Source: Asparagopsis taxiformis
Taxonomy: Eukaryota > Rhodophyta > Florideophyceae > Bonnemaisoniales > Bonnemaisoniaceae
Direction: 5' to 3'
NCBI GenBank assembly: GCA_030407315.1
Contig: JALQPE010000464.1
Location: 1-64,000 of the forward strand
Length of the DNA stretch: 64,000 bases
Position 1 is the stretch's first letter; each line of letters begins with the position of its first letter. Positions 9,049 through 19,379 of the stretch are shown here, one piece after another. Below the pieces are notes generated by a model that made no database searches, was not told where the DNA came from, and saw only the letters and a list, made by a program, of their open reading frames with translations. Made by a program: the position numbers and the translations under genes.

Positions 9049-12026
9049 ATGGCTCCTCGCACTCGCTCCAAACCCTCTGCCCCCGCCCCTGCTCGCGCTT
9101 CGACTCGCGGTCGGGCCTCCGCTCGCTCTCGCGCCCCTTCTCGCTCTCGCGCCCCTTCTCGCTCTCGCGCCCCTTCTCGCAGCCCTGGTCACGATAACTC
9201 TGTCACCGCCGAGGTTCAGTTGTCAGACTGTCCCAAAGCTGACCACAGGCTGTCTCCCTTGGATTTGCACAGACCCCCCTATTCTCTCGTCATATTAGGG
9301 AAGGGAGAGTGCTTGAGCTGAAGGAGAAGTTCCTGAGGGAAGGATTCACCTCCTCAATCTCCCGAATCCTTGCCTGCAAAATGCTCCTTCCCAGTGAAGG
9401 CAGCACAACCCCCACCCTTCAAACGTTCTACATCGATGGTGGCCATCGCGTTGCGGCTCTCCAGAAGTGCATTCGTGAAGACCCGGAAGGGCAACATCCG
9501 TATGCTGCTTCATTCAGGAACATCGATGTGGCTTTGATCAGGCGCCCAGGGACAGAAGAAGTTTCCGATGAGTACTTCACACCTTTTGAAGTACTCGGGC
9601 TGTCCATTCAAGCAAACACACTCACGCATGATGTTGCCCTTGTTTCTTTGGCAGACCGAGTGTGTTCTGTGGTCCAACTGCTCACGACCAAGGACATGCT
9701 GGGTGAACCGAATCGGAAGTGCATTCAGGTCATCATGGACAGCCAGTTGTCGATATCGAAACTGGGCTACCAAGCCATCAACAAGCACGTGACTGCTGCG
9801 AAAGGCTTCCGGACTGTGAACAACAAAGCGCTTGAGTTCTGGAGTTCCGTACCGAGCATGTTCACCAAGGAAATTCTCGCTGCGGAACAGGAAAGGGCCG
9901 TTAAAGAAGGCCGTGACATCAACGACGATGTCTTCAAGCAGTCCGTAGACATGTATGGCTGCAACATGGATCTCGTTTTCATGGCAGACTTCCGTCGCGG
10001 CTCGGAGTACCAGCAAAGGTTCATCTTGCTCATAACAGCTCTCTGGACACGCATGCGAGATCTGCGTCAGTTGAGTAGGACGACAAGAGGATTTGGTAAT
10101 CCTTTCGTTCGTGTTTTGATTGAAGTGTTCAAGATGTCCGAGCCGGTTGCTGCTCACAAAATGATGGAGCCTCCGCTCGACCATTTCTACTCCGAGCTCA
10201 AGAACACTGGGTCAGGAAAGGAGACTGTTATTGCGAACAGTATCGCGGAGACCCTCCTGCACTTCAATACCGACGATAACAGCGGTACGAAGCATGCTCT
10301 CGTCTCCGACGAAATGTATGAGCAGCTTCGCTTTTCCACGGGCGTTGTGGACATGGAAGAAGACCAAAGGGTCATTGTTCACAATGAACAGCCATCTGAA
10401 GATGCGCCGAAGCCATCTACGCCCCAATCAGATGAGCCTTCTACCCCTTCTACCCGTTCTGGTCCTACTCCTCCTGCCCCTTCTACCCCTCCTGCTCCTT
10501 CTACCCCTCCTGCTCCTCGTGCTCATTCTACCTCTTCTACTCCTACCCCTTCTACCCCTTCTACCCCTTCTACCCCTTCTACCCCTTCTACTCCTGCTCC
10601 TACTACCCCTCCTCCTCCTGCCACTTCCGTTCCCGCCCCTTCCACCCCTCCTGCTACCCCTCCTGCTCCTGCCGCTTCCGTTCCCGCCCCTTCCACCCCT
10701 CCTGCTACCCCTCCTGCTCCTGCCACTTCCGTTCCTGCAGTTGAGCAGGCTCAAGGAACCCCTGATGCCACTGTGGCAGGTTCTGAGAAGCAATTGGGAT
10801 CTGTTCTCCTCCGTCTCCCTCTCAATGCACCACCGCTTGCGGTGAATGAGCCAGTCGAGACACTTCGCAGGTCGAAACGGCAGAGAACGGAGAGTCTACG
10901 GGTTGGCGGCGACAGTCAGGCAGAGTCGGAGGTAGAAGAAGAGTCCGAAGAGCCCCTTCCGAAGCGCAGAAGACTGGAAGCTAACCGTACGGTGAAACGT
11001 TCAACCGAGGAGATTCCATTGTTCAGCGATGAGCAGGAAAATCCCCTCCCCGACAGGGTAGTCGATGAACGGATTATGGATATTCTCCCGAACACCATAC
11101 CGTCAGACTCTAGGGTCAAGTACTATATCGACAGCAAGCTGTACGAAACAATCCGACAGGAGATTTTGAGTGCAGCTGCTGCCGATATGAATTGTATAGC
11201 GTGCAGTGGTCCAGCTTGCTGTGCAGAGAAGTTCTTTGCAACAGCTAGGTCAACTCTCAATCTCTTGGGTGCCCATGTACTCAGTGGTATCTTCCGTTCT
11301 TCGACTGTGGGCAACGCAGCACATGAACTGTTCACGTTCTACGCCCAGAAGTTCAAACCTGTTCATTCTTCTGCTGAAGACAGTTCCAATGATCCCTGGC
11401 ATCAGATTCGAAACAAGGGTGAGGTAACAGCAGAGCAACAGGCCTCTCGTTTGGGAAGGTTCTCTATCTCAAGGAAGAAGATTTGCGACGATCTCGAGCA
11501 GATGGATGAACATCAATTCAAGAACAAGATGATTCTCGAGGTCGGCAAAGCAATCTGTGCCGAGCTAATGTACTTGGGCCTAGGAATCCATGAGCCTGTG
11601 GCCTTTCCTAAAACCGGTTTACGTCTTTTGCTGACCTCTGATGGTGCTCCAGATCAAGACTTGCACACAGACCTACCGGTGGTCATCAATGATTCCGATT
11701 TCCCACCTGGAAGATCGTACTTTCTGATGGCAAGCGCGGCTGATGGGTTCTGGCTTCGTGGAGCGTATTTCAGCCACGTCTGTTTGACGCGTGCAGACGC
11801 TGAGAAGTACAAGACGCCTGTTATGGACATCTACGTGCCACCGTATTCTCTCTTCATCGGTCGTGGTGACTTCTACCATGGAGGCAAGGGATTCAGTAGT
11901 TCAGCGGAAAATCGCCTAACATATGGTCTTCCGGTTCGTTCTCATCTCTACCTTTTAAGTGACGAAGAAGAATTGGCGGATGCTATCGAAACAGTCAACT
12001 ACTGGGATGCACCTAGTGCGCGATAA
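9049..12026 (+). pseudogene. ParB/2OG-oxygenase-like protein, second paralogue, E1 copy with frameshift
   Basis: Starts at ATG 9049 (MAPRTRSKP). The E2 copy reads C7 near residue 77 where this copy has C6 (about 9275-9281), so the frame breaks and reopens as a 905-residue stretch to 12026. Full length without the break would be about 992 aa. Order of parts: an Arg/Ser/Pro tail with repeated SRSRAP; a ParB-like segment with DGGHR at residues 130-134; a middle region similar to the 1174-aa paralogue; a Ser-Thr-Pro low-complexity linker (about 10390-10740); basic and acidic patches; then the oxygenase-like domain with HTD, GDFYH and VRSH. Fe(II)/2-oxoglutarate binding is inferred from the His-x-Asp...His...Arg pattern, not proven. 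Confidence 0.8.
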
Positions 12027-12350
12027 TCTGCAAGAATACTGCTTTGCCTCTCCCTCTACAGGCAGCATCTGCCAATCCTAAGCTAGCTTCGGTAGTATAC
12101 TTCCTTTACCACAACTAAATCTACTCCTATTCACGACTTTGAAAATATTAGCACGGTCAGTCTACTGCACTATTAGAGTTCCTCTACCTCTCACCCCGCA
12201 TAGCTTCTACACCCTACATCGTACAGACTGATCTCTTTTCCTTTCCTACATGCATGGCACAGTTTTGCAAGACTGCCACAATTCCACATCACTCGAGTAA
12301 CCAAGGTCTTGAATTGTTCTTCTTAGTATACTAACTGTAGTTGAGATGCA
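12027..12350. other. 3' flank of the second oxygenase-like gene
   Basis: About 320 bp from the stop to array 2, repeated inverted at 32264-32587. No AATAAA and no ORF of interest found; nothing further recognised. Confidence 0.5.
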
Positions 12351-13480
12351 AACCTGGCAGCCAATGGCAGAACTGCACTTGGGCTGGCCACATCCAAAAT
12401 AATACCGGGTATTATTTTGGCATCGCAAAGCCCAGGTGCAGCAATTCCATTGGCTGCCGCTGCGTTCATGACAGCCAATAGAATTGCTGCACTTGGGCTG
12501 GCCACACCCAAAATAATACCGGGTATTATTTTGGCATGGCAAAGCCCAGGTGCAGCAATTCTATTGGCTGCCGCTGCGTTCATGACAGCCAATAGCAGAG
12601 CTGCACTTGGGCTGGCCACACCCGAAATAATACCCGGTATTATTTTGGCATGGCAAAGCCCAGGTGCAGCAATTCCATTGGCTGCCGCTGCGTTCATGAC
12701 AGCCAATAGAATTGCTGCACTTGGGCTGGCCACACCCAAAATAATACCGGGTATTATTTTGGCATGGCAAAGCCCAGGTGCAGCAATTCTATTGGCTGCC
12801 GCTGTGTTCATGACAGCCAATAGCAGAGCTGCACTTGGGCTGGCCACACCCAAAATAATACCCGGTATTATTTTGGCATGGCAAAGCCCAGGTGCAGCAA
12901 TTCTATTGGCTGCCGCTGTGTTCATGACAGCCAATAGCAGAGCTGCACTTGGGCTGGCCACACCCAAAATAATACCGGGTATTATTTTGGCATGGCAAAG
13001 CCCAGGTGCAGCAATTCTATTGGCTGCCGCTGTGTCCATGACAGCCAATAGCAGAGCTGCACTTGGGCTGGCCACACCCAAAATAATACCGGGTATTATT
13101 TTGGCATGGCAAAGCCCAGGTGCAGCAATTCCATTGGCTGCCGCTGTGTCCATGACAGCTAATAGCAGAGCTGCACTTGGGCAGGCCACACCCAAAATAA
13201 TACCGGGTATTATTTTGGCATGGCAAAGCCCAGGTGCAGCAATTCCATTGGCTGCCGCTGTGTTCATGACAGCCAATAGCAGAGCTGCACTTGGGCAGGC
13301 CACACCCAAAATAATACCCGGTATTATTTTGGCATGGCAAAGCCCAGGTGCAGCAATTCCATTGGCTGCCGCTGCGTTCATGACAGCCAATGGCAGAGCT
13401 GCACTTGGGCTGGCCACACCCAAAATAATACCCGGTATTATTTTGGTATGGCAAAGCCCAGGTGCAGCACTATCATATCA
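12351..13480. repeat. Tandem array 2 (114-bp unit) with palindromic core, E1
   Basis: Ten units at an exact 114-bp period. The 27-bp palindromes (CCAA + 19-bp core + TTGG) start at 12394, 12508, 12622, 12736, 12850, 12964, 13078, 13192, 13306 and 13420; the third has a G in its left flank. Each unit has outer inverted arms TGCACTTGGGCT and AGCCCAGGTGCA around the core, and ATTGGCTG/CAGCCAAT arms between cores. The array lies between two convergent genes. The period is divisible by three, so translation runs open through it in several frames; those ORFs are artefacts. Confidence 0.95.
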
Positions 13481-13631
13481 GGGCGTGGGCTGACTGGCAC
13501 CGCTCAGCAAATGAAAGTCTGTTATTATCGCTCAGGTAGATTGTAGTACTACAACGTTGTACGAGTTCAGATGCAAGACTTTTTATTGCTGATGGTACTC
13601 TTGATATCTGTAATTGGACGCGTATACTGTC
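13481..13631 (-). terminator. 3' flank and AATAAA signal of the ParB-methyltransferase-SET gene, E1
   Basis: An AATAAA signal on the minus strand (TTTATT at 13582-13587) lies about 45 bp after the stop. Two small perfect palindromes follow, GTAGTACTAC (13543-13552) and TACAACGTTGTA (13550-13561). The same arrangement is at 31214-31370 in E2. Confidence 0.6.
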
Positions 13632-16600
13632 CTACTTCTCTGCAGTCCAGTAGCGCGATCCATAGTCAACGAATATCTCTTCCCCAGCTCGAACATCTAC
13701 TACAACCTGCGCTAGGATGAGATCAGGTTTTGCTACTGCATACTTGAAGTCGCAAGTAGGATTGACGTCTTTGTGAACTCGGAACTCTGCATTTTTTCTG
13801 CGTTGCACATTTGCAACTCTCTCCATTCCGTCAATGGTCCTACTGTCGTTGAGGTAGCTGCAGACATTGTATTCCGCTGGTACAAGATATATCTTGTCGA
13901 CCGGTGCTTCTTCTCCGATGACACTGGTCTCCATCTCCATGTTGAAGTTTTGGAATCTTTCACCAGTACAACCGAACCCGTCCGGTCCGTACAAGCGACT
14001 GCGTTGCGGTTCATTCTCCCCAATCTTCCCGTATAAAATTGTCCCATTATACCATCCAACAACAGAGCCCCTCTCTAAATCTTCTGCGGCAAAAACCCCC
14101 AATCCTCCCTCTCGAACTGTCGATGCAGCAACAATAACGTTGTGAAAGGAGGCATCTACTGCAAGCATCATCTCAGGGTCAACGGAGAAAACCTTGCCTA
14201 AATCTTCTACGCCCCATTCATTCATTGGGACTTCGGCAAGTCTTCGGAGCATGCTTTGATCCCGCGCAACAGAGGAGACAAATCGCAACATATGCAGTGG
14301 TAGTGAAGATACCGACGGGAATCCATCAGGCGCATCACTTCGATGTCGAAGTCTTTCACTTCCTACATTGCTCCTTATCGAGTAATTCCATTCTTTGTTA
14401 GCGAGAATACTCGATATGTCATTTTTGGTTGCCTCCCCAAAAACTCCATCTCGACCTTGCCTAACAAAGCAATCCAGCAACAACGGCTGAGCTGATCCAT
14501 GGCATGTGGCGTCTTTTTCACATCCAATAAACTTGCGATACAGACCATCTCTCATTGTCATGCAAGCTATTGCAGTAGAATACGTTCCGGAGAATAGATC
14601 TACCACAATGTCTCCTGGCTTTGAAAACCTTGAAATAAGCTCTCGAAGTATGGACAGAGGCTTCTGCTCCGCACGTAGCCTTTTGTCTTCGAAGTTCAAT
14701 GACTCACCAGGTCCGAGCTTTGGGCAGTTGTCGATTGCGTTCACGTACCCTGGATGTCGTGAAAGGTCACGGTTATGCAAAGAATAATCAACCATTTCAA
14801 ACGCGGCAGCTCCCATCCCACGTTTGAAACTGTGCACAACAAACTCGTGAATGTTGTGTAATGAACACGATTTGTTCATTGGGTTTTGGATGAATACGTA
14901 GGGACGACGGCTTAGAATGAGAGGAACATCGTCTGTACGCATGGATTGTTCCCCGCTTTCTGCATTTTGAAGAGCTTCTCCCCACCCAACCAACTGTTTG
15001 ATACTGGAAAATATCAGGGCATGTCCTCCAGGGCGCAGCATTCGAGAAATGTCCTTTCCAGTACGAAACATTTGTGCGCTATTGATGTCATCATAGTCTG
15101 AATTGGTCTTGCCTTTCTCCCTCCGCGTGTTGAAGGGTGGATCGGTGAGCACAAGTTGTGCTTGTCCATCAATAGTATTCCCTGAAATCATGCCAATGGA
15201 ATCAGTGTTAACCCGGTGCACTAACCTCGAGGCTGTACAGTTGTAAGCCACGCAAAATCTCTTCATGACCTTTTTCAATTGCACAATATGATCCGGTACC
15301 CCCTCTTCCTCACCCACTGCCTCCGCTGACGGTGTATCCTCCGCAACATCTTGCATAACCGTGTCCACTGCGGACGAAGCCCTCCCATCCATGCTGGATG
15401 TATACTGGGATCCAGAGTCATTGGTAGGTTTCCTTCCACCTGTACCTAAACGGCGAGTGCTGTGCTGCATTGATTCATTCGACTCAAGACGATCTCTTTC
15501 TCGAGAAAGAGATCTGGATGCTGCGTTGCGCTGTTCAGTCTCGTAGAGAATTTTCAAGTCGCAGACATCAACTGGCTTCACACGCATTTCACGGTTCCAG
15601 TTCTTCCATACCTTGAGTCTTTCGTGACCATCCAATGCGATGGATTGTTCTATTCTTGCTTCGATGAAGGCGTTCAATCCGAACCGGTCAGGCTGATGGA
15701 AAAATTTAGTGCGCAGCCCTTCCATCTGGTTCGTACTTGATCCGAATACATCAATGCCTATCATACAGTCATACACAGACACTAGTACGGCTTCTGTCAA
15801 AGACCTCAACCTTGCATCAACAGAGATATCCAAAGTGCCTGGATAACCTGCATTCTCGCGGAGTTTCACTACCGGGGACGGAAGCAGAAGATCTGAGTAG
15901 TGGTCAGGATGTGCCCACCCGTCAGTACGATTAGCAAGACAGATGAATTGGAATTTCTCAGAGTCGAAAACCATGTATGGGCGACACATCATGTAGGCGC
16001 TTTCGAAGCCCAGAATCATCGCTGTTGTATCCCAGGCAGACATGACCCTTTCCAAAACGACACCCACAGACTCTCCGTTTGCTCTTGTGCGCTGGAAAGG
16101 GGCGAATGTAGAAGTCTCTGTATCCCTCCCAGTTCTACGACGCTTCCTACCCCGGCGAATGGGTGCATTTCTGCGTCTAGTGAGGGCAATGTGCACAAAT
16201 GAAATCATAAACATCAGCCTTCCAAATACTTTGTCTTCTTCTGTTAATGTTCTACCCTGTGCACTTCTTCCAGAACGAAAATGCTCACAGGTGAGGACTT
16301 CGCGACACAATGGAGAAGCAATTTCACCACTTGTAGACATCCCAAACAACTGCTCGCCGACTGATGCTCTTTTCTCGAGAGATGTGGGAAACTCCTTCAT
16401 CGCAAAATTGTTCTGAACTTCCACCGGCCTTCCCCATACAATACAGAACAACTGCCACAGACAGCGAACCATTTTGGGATTGGGTTCTTCTATGCGACTG
16501 TAGGGGCGAAGCACACGAAGAATTGACAAGCAACTCTCGTACTGTGGCTGCCTCAGCACAGTTTCTGCCAAATCTTCGCGCTGAGATCCCACGGCGAGCC

Positions 16601-17141
16601 ATCGCCTAATGGATGGCATATTCACGTCGCGAATTGTAACCATGCTTGAGCTCCCTTGTTTTTCACCTGCGTTTCGCTCCCAGTACCCATCTCTAAGATC
16701 CAAAGTAAGATTCAGGTACTCAATGAAAGTCATCCTCTTCTGCCTGGATGCCATATCGTTCGCGTTTGATGCTTTCACACTATCTAGAAGGAAAGCAGCA
16801 CTTGTAATCGGAGATATGTCGACTTCTTCTTCAATCATAGGAACAGTGAAATCACGCGGAAGCTCACCGTTCTCTATGAGCTTGATTACAGCTTTCGAAC
16901 GATGCGCACCATCCAGCACCTGTACATCACCGTCAATGATCCGACCGGTAATTGGGTTGTTGTCATTGTAGCCGTAAACCTGAATGCTCTCGGCAATAAC
17001 ATCGACGTGCCTGTAGTCGATTTCTCGAATCTCGACATATCTTTTGATCTTGAATGGGTCGATGTGCAATAGCCCATTGCACCGCTCACCATGAAGGGGA
17101 CGCCCAGAGGTGCTCGCTGGATTTCTCTTCTCAGAGGCCAT
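13632..17141 (-). CDS. ParB-like / DNA amino-methyltransferase / SET-domain fusion protein (E1 copy)
   Basis: Intact 1169-aa ORF. The N-terminus is ParB-like: residues about 25-105 with VLDGAHRSKA (DGAHR at 77-81). Basic patches at about 322-339 (RRGRKRRR) could be nuclear-localisation signals. Residues about 640-890 form an amino-methyltransferase of the beta arrangement: catalytic DPPF at 667-670 first, then KPLSILRELI, then the AdoMet loop DLFSG at 848-852 and FIGCEKD. Such enzymes make N6-methyladenine or N4-methylcytosine; which one cannot be read here. Residues about 1011-1165 form a divergent SET domain: GLGVF, ...VCSYLND in place of the usual NHS motif, and EIFVDYG. It is transcribed divergently from the 462-aa gene and differs from the E2 copy at residues 21, 287 and 652 at least. 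ParB-methyltransferase fusions are known in bacteria and phages; a SET addition is not known to me. Confidence 0.88.
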   Translation of the reverse strand: MASEKRNPASTSGRPLHGERCNGLLHIDPFKIKRYVEIREIDYRHVDVIAESIQVYGYNDNNPITGRIIDGDVQVLDGAHRSKAVIKLIENGELPRDFTVPMIEEEVDISPITSAAFLLDSVKASNANDMASRQKRMTFIEYLNLTLDLRDGYWERNAGEKQGSSSMVTIRDVNMPSIRRWLAVGSQREDLAETVLRQPQYESCLSILRVLRPYSRIEEPNPKMVRCLWQLFCIVWGRPVEVQNNFAMKEFPTSLEKRASVGEQLFGMSTSGEIASPLCREVLTCEHFRSGRSAQGRTLTEEDKVFGRLMFMISFVHIALTRRRNAPIRRGRKRRRTGRDTETSTFAPFQRTRANGESVGVVLERVMSAWDTTAMILGFESAYMMCRPYMVFDSEKFQFICLANRTDGWAHPDHYSDLLLPSPVVKLRENAGYPGTLDISVDARLRSLTEAVLVSVYDCMIGIDVFGSSTNQMEGLRTKFFHQPDRFGLNAFIEARIEQSIALDGHERLKVWKNWNREMRVKPVDVCDLKILYETEQRNAASRSLSRERDRLESNESMQHSTRRLGTGGRKPTNDSGSQYTSSMDGRASSAVDTVMQDVAEDTPSAEAVGEEEGVPDHIVQLKKVMKRFCVAYNCTASRLVHRVNTDSIGMISGNTIDGQAQLVLTDPPFNTRREKGKTNSDYDDINSAQMFRTGKDISRMLRPGGHALIFSSIKQLVGWGEALQNAESGEQSMRTDDVPLILSRRPYVFIQNPMNKSCSLHNIHEFVVHSFKRGMGAAAFEMVDYSLHNRDLSRHPGYVNAIDNCPKLGPGESLNFEDKRLRAEQKPLSILRELISRFSKPGDIVVDLFSGTYSTAIACMTMRDGLYRKFIGCEKDATCHGSAQPLLLDCFVRQGRDGVFGEATKNDISSILANKEWNYSIRSNVGSERLRHRSDAPDGFPSVSSLPLHMLRFVSSVARDQSMLRRLAEVPMNEWGVEDLGKVFSVDPEMMLAVDASFHNVIVAASTVREGGLGVFAAEDLERGSVVGWYNGTILYGKIGENEPQRSRLYGPDGFGCTGERFQNFNMEMETSVIGEEAPVDKIYLVPAEYNVCSYLNDSRTIDGMERVANVQRRKNAEFRVHKDVNPTCDFKYAVAKPDLILAQVVVDVRAGEEIFVDYGSRYWTAEK

Positions 17142-17872
17142 CGAGAAATAGATTCTTCACCTCAATCAGCCACCAGCAGAAAACAATCTTCTCTCCTACC
17201 TGGCGTTAAAAACCTTCGGCAACAATCTTGATAAACCTTAAATGCACAGTTAAAGAGTTAACCTGAATATTTTCAGGTATACTTTGGCTAGGTAGGGTAC
17301 GTAATGAGGAATAATTAGGTTCTTCGGCGGCCTTTCAATACAATTATTTCGCCAACGGACATTTCCATTTTTGTTTTGAATTTGAAGTCCCCTCGAGAGA
17401 TTGAGTTTGAAATCTGCCATCGGAGATTTCAAAACCAATCTCTTGAGAGGACTTCATCTTCTGTTCGAACTTGTAGACTCGTTCTTACAACCAGTATATA
17501 AATATACACATTGATTTCACTGCATCATTCTCGATCCCTGCGTCTGTTTATACATACACGTCTAGGTTCCGTTATATTGCCACAGCGAAAAATACACCCA
17601 ATCTACTGGTAATGGCTTCGAGCAGCTCGGAATAAGATCTTTATTATATGGTGATGAATGTTCAAGAGAGATGATCATCACGATGTTGGTCTCCCATGTC
17701 GCTTGGGACAGGTGTTAGTAATTTATAACCGTTACGAGTTATGCAAGTATAAAAATAGTAACCTACCAATTTTCTCTCTATCATTCCACACGGATACAAG
17801 CTGTACAGTTTCGTCATCTTTCCTGTTTCCTCAGTCGATACCTCTTCCATTCTTTTCCTGGGAATACCCATT
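17142..17872. promoter_or_regulatory. Divergent promoter region with a 72-bp inverted repeat, E1
   Basis: 731 bp between the divergent starts of the 1169-aa gene (-) and the 462-aa gene (+). A large hairpin lies at 17384-17455 with outer arms GAAGTCCCCTC and GAGAGGACTTC, continuing as AGAGATTG/CAATCTCT and GAAATCT/AGATTTC. A second palindrome, CCTGAATATTTTCAGG, is at 17262-17277. TATA-like TATATAAATATA sits at about 17494-17505. No palindromic array is present here, unlike in the other intergenic regions of the element. Confidence 0.6.
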
Positions 17873-19261
17873 ATGCAAGACCCAACAGAGTTTGTCTCCG
17901 AAGGATCAGTCATTGAAGTAGAATGGAGTTTACGAACGAGAGGAAGGAAACAGAAAAAGGTTTGGTGGGGCGCCAAAGTTTTGAGTACTGCCAAGCCGGA
18001 CGCGTCCGGAGAACATCGTTTGACTGGAAACTTGTTTGTTACGCTGCAATATCAATCTGAACACGGTTTCGACCAGTCAGTCTCTACAGCAAAATTATTC
18101 AAGAACAATTCGCTGCTGGACATTGACTCTGGAAACATGCTACGTTGGAGGTTTGGAGAGCAACTAGCACTAGAGCAGACGATCTCGTCGGCGGGTGAAG
18201 ACAGTTTCCATAAAAAAGACTGCAAAGAAAACATGTTGAGTCGATCTAAGTCCGAGCCGCGCTTAGTTTGCGATGAGAGTCCTCCTGGTCCTAACATCAA
18301 TGAGGACATATCCAAGCTGTTTCAAAAGGTATCCTACCTCGAAAGGCAGATTTTCAACTGTCGCGGTTCATCAAGCGCTACTGGACCCATCTTCGGAAAC
18401 ATTGTGTGCGACTACCTGTTCCAGAGAGTTGGCTTAAAACTGGACAAACCCCTGTCCTCCAAAATCACGAAGTCTGAAACAGGCCGGGAAGTGAGCTCCT
18501 TGGTGCAAGACTATGTGACGGCAAGAGCAGATTGCTCGCTTGAACAGTTTTTACAACTTTCCAGGCTATGCGAAGAGAAGAACAACCCAAACACAATTTT
18601 CCTGCCGAGCGTCGAGGCGGTTCGAATTTCAACTGGGAGAGATAAAGAGCTATCGATCCACTTTGGAACATACTATGACCTCTGCAATACTTTAGCTCCT
18701 TCCATGTCTACATGCACGAACTCTACTATCCTCAAGTGGAAGAAAACACGACACGATTCTGGGTCTTCTGTCATTAGAGTTTTGGGAACTCTAGCAGACA
18801 GTGCTTCAGAAGATTTTATTCCATCTACAAAGGCTGTTCTTGTTGGTTCCTCTTTATACAGGAGATCTGAAAACATGAGTAGTACTGTCGTTCTTACTCG
18901 AGAATCTGATGAATACGACTATGTCAATTGCAGCTATTCGTATCCTTTGGAAGCTCGCTTCCTCTCAAGTCGAGAAATGCAGGACAACTTTGAGCTGCCG
19001 GACAGCAAAAATTTCAAACTGGCCAACTCGTTCTCACTGACCTGGAAACCTGTTCAAGGCCCTCGTCCATATGGAACTTTCGAGCGCGTTCTCAAGAATG
19101 TTGTGTTGGGAACTGCATACTTGAACCTCCCAGCATGCATTTTCAGTGGACACACCATCTGCAGCGAGCTAGACACAATTGGACATGACGTTATCGTTGG
19201 ACAGAATAGTTCCCCTGTCGATGCACCTCATCCTACCGTACACAATGTCGCCTCCGAGTAA
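17873..19261 (+). CDS. Unrecognised 462-aa element protein
   Basis: Intact ORF starting MQDPTEF; not a family I recognise. Residues about 8-95 (GSVIEVEW...KKVWWGAKVL...FVTLQYQ...LLDIDSG) look like a small beta-rich domain, perhaps of the Tudor/Agenet/chromo type that reads histone marks; this is pattern-level inference only. A central stretch (about 150-240) is mixed helical. The C-terminus has no motif I can name. It shares a divergent promoter with the ParB-methyltransferase-SET gene, which suggests co-expression. The E2 copy (25638-26973) differs by at least Asp/Asn and Ser/Tyr changes and is cut by E3. Confidence 0.75.
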   Translation: MQDPTEFVSEGSVIEVEWSLRTRGRKQKKVWWGAKVLSTAKPDASGEHRLTGNLFVTLQYQSEHGFDQSVSTAKLFKNNSLLDIDSGNMLRWRFGEQLALEQTISSAGEDSFHKKDCKENMLSRSKSEPRLVCDESPPGPNINEDISKLFQKVSYLERQIFNCRGSSSATGPIFGNIVCDYLFQRVGLKLDKPLSSKITKSETGREVSSLVQDYVTARADCSLEQFLQLSRLCEEKNNPNTIFLPSVEAVRISTGRDKELSIHFGTYYDLCNTLAPSMSTCTNSTILKWKKTRHDSGSSVIRVLGTLADSASEDFIPSTKAVLVGSSLYRRSENMSSTVVLTRESDEYDYVNCSYSYPLEARFLSSREMQDNFELPDSKNFKLANSFSLTWKPVQGPRPYGTFERVLKNVVLGTAYLNLPACIFSGHTICSELDTIGHDVIVGQNSSPVDAPHPTVHNVASE

Positions 19262-19379
19262 AACGTTTTCTATCTTTTCTAGATGGGTCTACAAGACTGT
19301 TTAGAGTTAGTCAACCTCGATTAAGTCGATGGTATCCATCGATACATGCTCCGTATCTTTCTGGCCTGTTCCTTCGTCC

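Noticed and set aside
12351..13480. CRISPR-like arrays
   Set aside because: The units are tandem, the spacers are as conserved as the palindromes, and the setting is eukaryotic transposons; no cas gene is present.
12323..13493. Long ORFs (over 350 codons) on both strands in array 2, and similar ones at 8039-8610, 31335-32368, 36016-36821 and 40868-41963
   Set aside because: They are translations of tandem repeats whose period is divisible by three or happens to lack stops. All frames show the same repeated palindrome-encoded peptide.
13632..17141. Bacterial or phage origin of the window because of ParB and a DNA methyltransferase
   Set aside because: SET domain, CACTA, hAT and gypsy elements, AATAAA signals and the lack of operons or ribosome-binding sites show eukaryotic DNA. 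Ancient transfer of the domain is possible, but the window is not prokaryotic.
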